Positions 52,901 through 59,948 of a DNA stretch of 64,000 nucleotides are shown in pieces. Source of the stretch: Haliscomenobacter hydrossis DSM 1100 (GTDB lineage Bacteria > Bacteroidota > Bacteroidia > Chitinophagales > Saprospiraceae); the NCBI RefSeq assembly GCF_000212735.1, contig NC_015510.1, forward strand, positions 5,395,001 through 5,459,000. Reading direction: 5' to 3'. The notes under the pieces were generated by a model, which saw only the letters and a program-made list of their open reading frames with translations, searched no databases and was not told the DNA's origin. The translations under genes and the position numbers were made by a program. Each line of letters opens with the position of its first letter. Position 1 is the first letter of the stretch.

Positions 52901-55900
52901 TTTTGATCAAAAAGGAATTTGTACTGCACAGCAGCCATTCCGAATCAGCATTACCCCTGGGCCACAAATTGAGCTTGCGATCAGCAATCCAATCACTTGC
53001 AATGGCAGCAATGATGGAGCGCTTAATTTGAGGATCAACAATAGTTTGCCTCCATTGAATTTCCGCTGGAACCCATCCAGTCTCAATGGTACAGAGGATC
53101 CCAGTGGATTATCGGCAGGAATCTACACGGTTTCGGTTACCGATGGTACGGGCTGTGAAGTGAGTGCTTCCGCGACGCTTATCGAACCTGCTGCACTCAG
53201 CCTCAGTTGTGCCCCCAGCAAAGTGGTGAGTAAAGTGGACGGTGACGACGGGGAAGCCAACCTGACCATCAATGGTGGAACAGCCAGGTATAGCCTCGTG
53301 CTTGTCGGCCCCGTCAATCAAAACTTGAGTAATCTTCCTGCTGGTTTGAACCTATTGAGTGGACTGCGGGCGGGCAACTACCGCGTGTTCGTCACGGATA
53401 GCCTGGGTTGCAGGGACTCCTGTCAATTTACCATCACGCAGCCATCTTGTGCTTTAACCATCGCCGTAAACCAAACGAATCCCACTTGTAGTGGTGTGGC
53501 AAACGGGCAGCTTGAGGTCATCGTTACCTCCGGGGCTGCACCTTATACCATTGATTGGGCGATTGATGCACTAGATGGCCAGTTCAACCCGCGTAACCTG
53601 AGGGCAGGCATCTATTCATTCGTCATAGAAGACAATATTGGTTGTAGGGTTTCCAATGATACACTGACCCTGGTTGCACCTGCTCCACTGACGCTGGCCT
53701 GCATACAAGATAGCCCCGTTACCCGCGTGGGGGGCAACAATGGCAGTGCCCGGATTTCCACGGGTGGGGGCACTACACCTTATACCCTGACCTGGATGGG
53801 ACCAGTTTCCGGAACCGTCAATCTCAGTGGATCGGGCAATATCGGCATTAATGATTTAAAGGCTGGAGCCTACCGCATCCAACTGCAAGACGCCAACAAT
53901 TGTATCGACTCTTGTGCATTGACCATTACCGAGCCGATTTGTTCCCTGGATGTGGCCATTGTCACGGTACAAAGCATTTTATGCAATGGCGATGACAATG
54001 GCATTTTGGCCGCAAACATCCGCAATGGTCGGGCACCTTATACTTACGTCTGGAGCAATGGAATGGGCACCGCTACCCGTGACACCCTCAGCAACCTTGG
54101 TCCGGGCACCTATACCCTTTCCCTAACCGATGATTTGGGCTGCCGGGATACCACCAGAATGACCTTAACGACCCCGCCGCCTGTGGTGGTCAATTGCCAG
54201 GTCTTGTCCGCGGTAAGTACAGTAGGCGGGCGCGATGGACAGGCCATCTTGCGCTTTTCCGGAGGAACGGGAACCATCACCCTGGATTGGGGCGGAGCAC
54301 AACCCGGTAACGTGATCGCCAGTGGGCCTGACAGCTTGCAACTGGGTGGGCTGGCCGCAGGTACTTATGCAGTGAATTTCATCGACACAAATGGGTGTTT
54401 GGATAGTTGTAGTTTCAGCATTCAGGAACCCGTGTGTAACCTGCAAGCCAGACTCGAAATTCAAGACCCCGCTTGCCAGGGCGCCAGTAACGGTGAGATT
54501 GTAGCGCTAATCACCAGTGGTGTGGCTCCCTTTACTTTTGATTGGAGCGGAGCTGGCCCCAATAATGATACCCTCTCCAATCTTGTGGCGGGCAATTATC
54601 CGGTAACCATTACGGATGCGCTCAACTGTCGGCTAACCCTGGATACCATTTTGCGCGACCCGGCTGTGTTGAATTTAAGTTGTCAAACTATCCAGAACGT
54701 GCGTACCGTCAATGGCCAGGAAGGCATTGCCCGGCTGACTTTTAGCGGAGGCACCGCACCTTTTTTCTTCAACATTCGTGGCCCGGTGAGTAGTACCCGC
54801 ACCGAGGGAAATCCGGGTAGCATTGACCTCGCCAATTTGACAAGCGGCAATTACACGATAGATTTAAGCGACATCAATGGTTGTCAACAGACTTGTTCAT
54901 TTACCATTTCTGAACCTGCTTGTAATCTAATCGTGCAGACTCAAACCACGGCACCGCTGTGTAATGGTGCCGCCAATGGAGAAATTGTGGTCACCATAAA
55001 CAACGGCAAAGCCCCCTTTCAATACGACTGGAGCGACAATACCCTCGATGGGCAGGCCACAGCCCGCAACCTTGGGGCGGGAACCTACTCCGTGGTGGTC
55101 AGTGACTCGATAGGTTGTATTGGTTTTGATACGGTGGTGGTGGCGGAACCTGCTGCCTTGAACCTGAACTGCGGAACGCCAATACCCACCACAACACTTG
55201 GGGGACAAAACGGCAGTATCAGCCTGCGTTTTTCTGGGGGAACGGGCCCCTATACATTGTTGCTGAGTGGCACCAAACAGGACAGTTTTTTGAACCTGAG
55301 TGTGGATAGTTTCAGGGTAAATGGCCTGGCCAAAGGTGATTATCGTTTGACGCTGGTGGATGCCAACAATTGCAGCATTCCGGGTTGTGATTTTACCATA
55401 AGTGATCCGAATTGCAACTTGGATTTGCGCCTGACGGGCACCAATAACGACTGCGCTGGAGCATCCAGCGGTAGGATTCAAACCGCTGTTCAGGGCGCCG
55501 TAGGAAACCTGAGTTACGATTGGAGCATCGATCGTTTCGACGGATTGAGTGAAGCAAATGGACTGCCAAGTGGCAGCTATACCTTGATCATCAGTGATGA
55601 CAGATTGTGCAAGGACACGGCTGGCATCAACATCACAGAACCAGCCAGGCTGAATACAGATTGTCAAGTGATCTCAAATCCAAGCACCGTGGGTGGTTCG
55701 GAGGGTCAGGCGAGAATCATCATCACGGGCGGTTCCGGATTTGGAGGCATCCGCATCAGTGGCCCCAGTGCGGGTCAAACCGATGATTTCAGGACAGATA
55801 CCATCAACTACCGTTCCTTGCGGGCGGGAAGGTATCAGGTCATCGTTAGGGACGTGAATAATTGTGTCGACACTTGTGGTTTCGTCCTCGATCCGGTGGC

Positions 55901-57389
55901 CTGCACGGTGCAAGGCGCTGCCCAAATCACCAATCCCACTTGCAACGGAAGCCTCACGGGCAGCATCAATGTGACCGCAAGCGGAAACAATGGCGCGGTA
56001 AACTACTTTTGGAACAATCCACTGGCCAGTGGCCAAAACCCCACTTCTCTTCCCGCCGGAAATTACACGGTAACCCTCACCGATGCGGCGCAATGTTCGG
56101 ATACCCTCCGTGTAACTTTAACTGACCCACCAGCACTGAACCTGAGCCTGAACCTTGAACGTCAGCCTACGGCGGCCAATCCAACCGGAGGCAGTTTGCG
56201 GGTAACTTTTTCGGGAGGAACGCCCAATTATTCCATTTCTACCAACCGCAACAACAATTTCAGCAGCATTGGCAATGCTGGTTTCCTCAACATTGACAAT
56301 GTAAGTGCCGGAAACTTAACGGTAATCCTCCGCGACCGACTTGGATGTAGAGACACTGCGTTTATCCGAATTGAAGAAATCCCCTGTAACCTGAGTGTTG
56401 ATGTTGCCGCCACCCGAGCCGACTGTGCCAGTAGTCACCTGAACTCAAGCGTCAGCAACGGTACCGCACCCTACCAGTATACCTGGAGCAATCCGGTTTT
56501 TAATGGCATCGCCAATCCACGCAACGCAACGCCTGGTCGGTATGTGGTGACCGTCAGCGATGCACAGGGTTGTTTGGCCATCGACAGTATTGTGGTGCTG
56601 GATGATCCTGCGGCTTTGCAAATCCAGCTCCGGGTAGCCAATCCACGCTGCCCCGGGGATTTGGGGCTCCTTACCGTACAAGCAATCAGCGGTGGGCAAG
56701 GGCCATTCAACCTCAGCTTGGACAATGGAACGCCTCAACGGTTCAGCAACCCACCTTTTTCGCTGAGAAACCTCAACCCCGGCAACTTTAGCCTGAACAT
56801 CAGCAATGCCTCCGGGTGCAGCCTCGATACCAGTTTTACCATTGTTGCGCCTATCGCGCTGAGTCTGGATTTAGGGCCAGATACGACCTTGCGCAAAGGC
56901 GCCAGCCTAACTTTTAGCCCCCAGGTCAATTTTGACCCGATGGTCATTATCTGGTCGCCATTGACTGCCCTCAGTGGCACCGAAGGACTGAATGCCCGGG
57001 CTGAACCACAAGTCAGTACCACTTATGCGCTGGTATTGCGCGACAGCTTGGGTTGTGAGGTGCGCGACAACATTCGGGTGATTGTATCCGGGTTGCTGGA
57101 AGCGTATTTCCCTACCGCATTTAGCCCCAACGAAGACAATGTCAACGATTATTTTACGGCTTACGCCAACACAGAGGTGGAGCGCATTGAAGTCCTGCGC
57201 ATTTTTGACCGCTGGGGCGGGATGGTATTTGAAGGGAAAGACATCCCGCTCAACGACCCCAGCCAGGGTTGGGATGGAACCACCAGGGGGCAGTTGGCAG
57301 CAGGTGGTTTGTATGTGTATTACAGTGTGGTGAGGCTGCGGAATGGGAGTACGTACCGCGCAGCGGGGGAGGTGAATTTAGTGCGCTGA
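49932..57389 (+). CDS. Giant T9SS-secreted repeat adhesin, 2485 residues, SprB-type repeats
   Basis: A 2485-residue exported protein built almost wholly of repeats. A signal peptide (1-33, ending GWGQT) precedes an N-terminal beta-sandwich (34-180). Then come seven repeats of about 65-70 residues with the pattern GPFCQNSG..LG..QNGITGTWSG.GV...LNT..GG.G.RTLTFTP..GQC. Next are four repeats of about 65 (D(S/T)I.D...C....LP.I.G...S...AYF...GTG.RF). After that come about eight or nine SprB-type repeats (CNG..NG.I...ITSG.APYT..WS...L....AG.Y.V.VTD..GC) alternating with a second beta-unit. The end is a type B T9SS domain (FPTAFSPNEDNVNDYF; IFDRWGGMVFEGK; WDGTTRGQLAAGGLYVYYSV). The role inferred is surface adhesion or gliding motility like SprB. 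Confidence 0.88.
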   Translation: MRKTRQIALFSRQSILRLILLIAAVWPVLGWGQTVIFNRPTGASYINTDNRTFDSYGPTTITGCSSVDFSVSFSFSLGWGGSGNMESSDECISGCAGDPNDPAAGGCFACWDFIWVRFFVNGNEVGGDLIGTGNNQQNGMIQATGIAVSPGDVVSIEVYTQTWEASERITFSNIRITGTNAPVDLVPRGPFCQNSGSVALGASQNGITGTWSGVGVSGNSLNTNVGGAGIRTLTFTPATGQCALPNSIDVEITPAAPVDLTPFDPFCQGTGNIALGNNQGGITGNWSGTGVASNALNTGTAGIRTLRFTPNPGQCATFNTTEVEIVARAPAVLEDLGPYCQNSGNISLNTLQNDIAGTWTGTGVAFNILNTNVGGTGVRTLTFTPGAGQCATPNTLQVTINPRTTITLTPISTPICRTGGNIALITNQSGIPGTWSGSGVSGGNILNPTVGPLGNRLLTFTPAAGQCANVATQTVSVVASTAITLGAIGPFCQTDARFPLVKTQSGISGTWSGIGVTQDTLDPSVGSTGTRMLSFTPNAGQCATTPPLNVTITPGNLVVLSPIGPLCGNTSSIPLNTTQNGVTGTWSGPGVTGGNTLNPAVGGLGIRTLTFSPTSGQCAAASTLDVVVNSSNAVNLVPIGPFCQGQSVVPLDTLQNGVLGTWSGPGVIGGKTLNTSLGGAGLRNLVFTPSGCSNKDSIQVTVNLQPQIDSIADVSICGDGYTLPAIGGTGLSGNEAYFSAANGTGTRFAIGTRLDTTQTLFAYDATAGCAAERTFRLNLQLAPDIDSIRDTVVCEDYVLPLIRGRNLSSNAAYFTQSLGGGTRFNPGQSINSTQTLFVFDGTPVCFDQDTFNITLRTRPRLDTIADVQVCTNYTLPNIAGTNLSGNQAYFTGPQGSGTKFTPGQAIAGDLILFAFDSVAGCSDERSFRLDTLSPPVLGPILDTVACGGLQLPAIKGSFLSPNVAYFDGPNGTGTRFSVGQTLNFSANLFAFDQKGICTAQQPFRISITPGPQIELAISNPITCNGSNDGALNLRINNSLPPLNFRWNPSSLNGTEDPSGLSAGIYTVSVTDGTGCEVSASATLIEPAALSLSCAPSKVVSKVDGDDGEANLTINGGTARYSLVLVGPVNQNLSNLPAGLNLLSGLRAGNYRVFVTDSLGCRDSCQFTITQPSCALTIAVNQTNPTCSGVANGQLEVIVTSGAAPYTIDWAIDALDGQFNPRNLRAGIYSFVIEDNIGCRVSNDTLTLVAPAPLTLACIQDSPVTRVGGNNGSARISTGGGTTPYTLTWMGPVSGTVNLSGSGNIGINDLKAGAYRIQLQDANNCIDSCALTITEPICSLDVAIVTVQSILCNGDDNGILAANIRNGRAPYTYVWSNGMGTATRDTLSNLGPGTYTLSLTDDLGCRDTTRMTLTTPPPVVVNCQVLSAVSTVGGRDGQAILRFSGGTGTITLDWGGAQPGNVIASGPDSLQLGGLAAGTYAVNFIDTNGCLDSCSFSIQEPVCNLQARLEIQDPACQGASNGEIVALITSGVAPFTFDWSGAGPNNDTLSNLVAGNYPVTITDALNCRLTLDTILRDPAVLNLSCQTIQNVRTVNGQEGIARLTFSGGTAPFFFNIRGPVSSTRTEGNPGSIDLANLTSGNYTIDLSDINGCQQTCSFTISEPACNLIVQTQTTAPLCNGAANGEIVVTINNGKAPFQYDWSDNTLDGQATARNLGAGTYSVVVSDSIGCIGFDTVVVAEPAALNLNCGTPIPTTTLGGQNGSISLRFSGGTGPYTLLLSGTKQDSFLNLSVDSFRVNGLAKGDYRLTLVDANNCSIPGCDFTISDPNCNLDLRLTGTNNDCAGASSGRIQTAVQGAVGNLSYDWSIDRFDGLSEANGLPSGSYTLIISDDRLCKDTAGINITEPARLNTDCQVISNPSTVGGSEGQARIIITGGSGFGGIRISGPSAGQTDDFRTDTINYRSLRAGRYQVIVRDVNNCVDTCGFVLDPVACTVQGAAQITNPTCNGSLTGSINVTASGNNGAVNYFWNNPLASGQNPTSLPAGNYTVTLTDAAQCSDTLRVTLTDPPALNLSLNLERQPTAANPTGGSLRVTFSGGTPNYSISTNRNNNFSSIGNAGFLNIDNVSAGNLTVILRDRLGCRDTAFIRIEEIPCNLSVDVAATRADCASSHLNSSVSNGTAPYQYTWSNPVFNGIANPRNATPGRYVVTVSDAQGCLAIDSIVVLDDPAALQIQLRVANPRCPGDLGLLTVQAISGGQGPFNLSLDNGTPQRFSNPPFSLRNLNPGNFSLNISNASGCSLDTSFTIVAPIALSLDLGPDTTLRKGASLTFSPQVNFDPMVIIWSPLTALSGTEGLNARAEPQVSTTYALVLRDSLGCEVRDNIRVIVSGLLEAYFPTAFSPNEDNVNDYFTAYANTEVERIEVLRIFDRWGGMVFEGKDIPLNDPSQGWDGTTRGQLAAGGLYVYYSVVRLRNGSTYRAAGEVNLVR

Positions 57390-57410
57390 GGCGGTGTTTT
57401 GCACCACAGC

Positions 57411-57468
57411 AGATTCGCACAGATGTACACAGGTTATGCATAAAACCTGTGTACATCTGTGCGAATCT
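57411..57468. repeat. Intergenic palindrome, ACAGATTCGCACAGAT family
   Basis: A perfect 25-bp stem (57411-57435 with 57444-57468, 8-nt loop) in the convergent gap between the giant adhesin and the dehydrogenase. The arm text ATTCGCACAGAT is shared with the palindrome at 59807-59900. A bidirectional terminator is plausible. Confidence 0.85.
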
Positions 57469-57508
57469 GTAGTGAATGTTGCTCTCTCCTTTTTACTCAT
57501 CTTGATAT

Positions 57509-58402
57509 TTATTTGAATTTTAGTTGTCTGCGGACAAGCCAGTGCCGCAGCCGCTCTGGCAAATACCTGATCATAAAATGTACGGCGCGTGCATCGGTGC
57601 CAATGAAATATTTAAACCCTGGATTTTTGGCTTCCAGGGCTTTTTTAAGCACCAGAGCAGCCTTGTCCGCCGTCAGCCCCATGGCTTCAACGGCGGAGGA
57701 TAACTTTTTCGCTGCAAGGAGATTGTCCTGATACAATTCCACGCCCTGTTGGGGTAGCCTATGCAAAGATGCCATTGCACTTTCACCCGTTCGTTGCCAA
57801 ATTCTGGTTTTTACCGCCCCGGAAATGATCACCATCACCTTGATCCCCTGCGGGTCCAATTCAAAACGCAGCGCTTCGCTAAAGCCGAGGATGGCAAATT
57901 TTGCCGCAGTATAAAATTGCACAAAGGGAAAAGCCGAAATACTGCTGACCGAGCCTACATTGATGATGCGGGCATGAGTTGAATTTGCCGCCGCATACAA
58001 GCGGAGCAGGGGAATAAATTGTTGAGTCAAATTCACCATCCCCCAAAAATGGGTGTCCAACAATTCCCTGGCCTTTGCTTCGTCGGTGTATTCGGTGGGG
58101 GCCGAATACCCATTGCCTGCGTTGTTGATGAGGGCCATCAGCCCGGCATCGCCTACGGCTTGTTCAATCCGGGTATGGGCTGCGGCGATGTGATCGGCAT
58201 TGTTCACATCCAGGATGATGGGGATCAGGTTGGGAAAGCCCAAGGCCAAAAGGTGGTCCATGGCGGCTGGGCTTCTGACCCCGGCGAATACGGTATAGCC
58301 CGATTTGGCCAATAAAATAGCGGTAGCTTGTCCGATTCCGGAGGAAGTGCCGGTGATGAGGATTGAGCGGTGGTGCATGGGTGGAGGTAATGGAACGTTC
58401 AT
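57509..58402 (-). CDS. Short-chain dehydrogenase/reductase
   Basis: A 297-residue NAD(P)-dependent oxidoreductase of the classical SDR family. The cofactor motif TGTSSGIG is at residues 18-24, NNAGNG (NNAG) is at about 93-98, the catalytic Ser lies in the INVGSVSS region near 151-153, and the YxxxK pair is Tyr164 and Lys168. An internal ATG at 58378 (MHHRSIL) is an alternative start that drops a Pro-rich leader. The substrate is unknown. The gene is single and convergent with the giant adhesin. Confidence 0.87.
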   Translation of the reverse strand: MNVPLPPPMHHRSILITGTSSGIGQATAILLAKSGYTVFAGVRSPAAMDHLLALGFPNLIPIILDVNNADHIAAAHTRIEQAVGDAGLMALINNAGNGYSAPTEYTDEAKARELLDTHFWGMVNLTQQFIPLLRLYAAANSTHARIINVGSVSSISAFPFVQFYTAAKFAILGFSEALRFELDPQGIKVMVIISGAVKTRIWQRTGESAMASLHRLPQQGVELYQDNLLAAKKLSSAVEAMGLTADKAALVLKKALEAKNPGFKYFIGTDARAVHFMIRYLPERLRHWLVRRQLKFK

Positions 58403-58643
58403 GTGTATTCAGAAAGTGTTGCGGGTAGAAGGCTTAATCAGCGTGAAACAAAGGTGAAGATACACGATTGTCTATTGATTTTGAATATTTTATCTTGATT
58501 GCCAGTGCTTTGAATAATCGTCAATACCACTATTCTTCAATAGACTTGAGCCTAAATTTCATTAATTACTTGATTATCAAATCACCTCAAGTCGAATATT
58601 TTTTTTATTTTTATCCCATTACAAACTCAACCCAGCAGCACCC

Positions 58644-59789
58644 ATGCCCACAACCCTTCAAAATCCACTCGTTGACACGGATTGGGTCGACATCATCGAC
58701 AGCCTTGAAGCTGAAAAATGCGTCATTTTCCTCGGCAGTGGCGTGTACCATAGCCCTGGTGGCCAAAATCTGGAAACCGAATTGGGCCAATGGCTGGATG
58801 TAGAGCAGCCCCATCACCCGATGATTCAGGTGTACAACGACGACGGGTTTTTCCTCTTCCGCAATGCCCGCAAGCACAAGCGCAAGGTCATTACCCAAAT
58901 CAAAAACTTTTACAACCAGCCTTTTCCTGAAACCAGCGCCCGTTTTGCCCAACTGGCGCAAATGCCTTTCAGCATCATCGTGTCCCTGATGCCCGACAAC
59001 ATCCTGGCGCGCACTTTTGACGAATTGGGGCTGAACTACCAACCCGATTTTTACTTCCGCAACCGCAAATACCCCGAGTTTTTTGAAAAACCGGCCAAAA
59101 ACAAACCCCTGATCTACAACCTGTTGGGCAACATCGAAGAACCCGAAAGCCTGGTGCTCACCCATAGCGATTTTTTTGATTACCTGGAATCGGTGTTCCT
59201 GGCGCGGAGCATGCACCCCGACTTGCGGGAAGAACTCGAAAGCGCCGAGCGCTACATCTTTCTGGGTTTGCCTTACGAAAAATGGTATTTCCAACTCCTG
59301 CTGCGGGTATTGTCCATGAACTCAGACAAACTCAAGGACGTGGAGCGCCTGGCCCTGGAAGAGTTTCAAAACCCCAAGTTGCAAACCCTCTACACCGAAG
59401 AATTTAAGATCAATTTTTTTCCCAGCAATCCGGAGTTGTTCATCGCCAATTTGTACCAGGCCTGTCAAAGTGCCGGGGTGCTGAAAAAGCTGCCCAGCCC
59501 TGACCCTACCCTGGCGCAAGTGGAAGAACGCAGCCCCGCTGCACTCGAAGAACTCATCGCCAAAGCCGATACCGAATCCGCCTTTATGCACCTGAAAGTT
59601 TTTCTGGATCGCCGCAAACCCCGTAGCTACGCCCTGGCCAACGACCTGGTGGTGCTGCACAACCAGTACAACCTGCTGCGCCAACGCGAGCTGCGCGGCA
59701 CGATTTATCCGCAGGATGTGCCGGTGGAAAATGCGCAGATTGTGGAGCGTTTGTTGGGTTTGATTGAAAAGGCGGAGGGCTTGGGATAA
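58644..59789 (+). CDS. SIR2-like protein with C-terminal effector-associated (EAD11-like) domain
   Basis: A 381-residue cytoplasmic protein. The N-terminal about 230 residues follow a SIR2-like Rossmann plan: glycine motif FLGSGV (30-34), a SIR2-type second half with LVLTHSDFFDYL, and IFLGLPYEKWYFQLLLR near 205-221. The canonical catalytic residues look lost: the TTNYD motif of NAD-cleaving SIR2 effectors is replaced by SLMPD (114-118), and the LHG histidine by Leu (NLLGN, 159-163). The last about 85 residues (EELIAKADTESAFMHLKVF...NDLVVLHNQYNLLRQRELRG) resemble effector-associated domain 11, an adaptor used in bacterial conflict systems. Just downstream is the nSTAND-FGE gene, separated by a large palindrome. 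It may act as the adaptor or non-enzymatic partner. Confidence 0.72.
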   Translation: MPTTLQNPLVDTDWVDIIDSLEAEKCVIFLGSGVYHSPGGQNLETELGQWLDVEQPHHPMIQVYNDDGFFLFRNARKHKRKVITQIKNFYNQPFPETSARFAQLAQMPFSIIVSLMPDNILARTFDELGLNYQPDFYFRNRKYPEFFEKPAKNKPLIYNLLGNIEEPESLVLTHSDFFDYLESVFLARSMHPDLREELESAERYIFLGLPYEKWYFQLLLRVLSMNSDKLKDVERLALEEFQNPKLQTLYTEEFKINFFPSNPELFIANLYQACQSAGVLKKLPSPDPTLAQVEERSPAALEELIAKADTESAFMHLKVFLDRRKPRSYALANDLVVLHNQYNLLRQRELRGTIYPQDVPVENAQIVERLLGLIEKAEGLG

Positions 59790-59806
59790 AAACATAACGA
59801 TTGAAA

Positions 59807-59900
59807 TTTTTCACCACATATTCGCACAGATTTTCACAGATTTTTTATGTTGATTTTTTTGAAATAATCTGTGAAAATCTGTGCGAATCCGTGGTGAAAA
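59807..59900. repeat. Large intergenic palindrome, CACAGATTTTC family
   Basis: Arms of 35 nt (59807-59841 with 59866-59900) pair at 33 of 35 positions. The loop is AT-rich (24 nt). It lies between the SIR2-like and ATPase genes and could separate or attenuate their transcription. The arm text ATTCGCACAGAT is shared with the palindrome at 57.4 kb. Confidence 0.85.
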
Positions 59901-59948
59901 CCCAAGCAGCGCAGCTGCCCAAAACAAATAAGTGGTAAAGCAACACCA

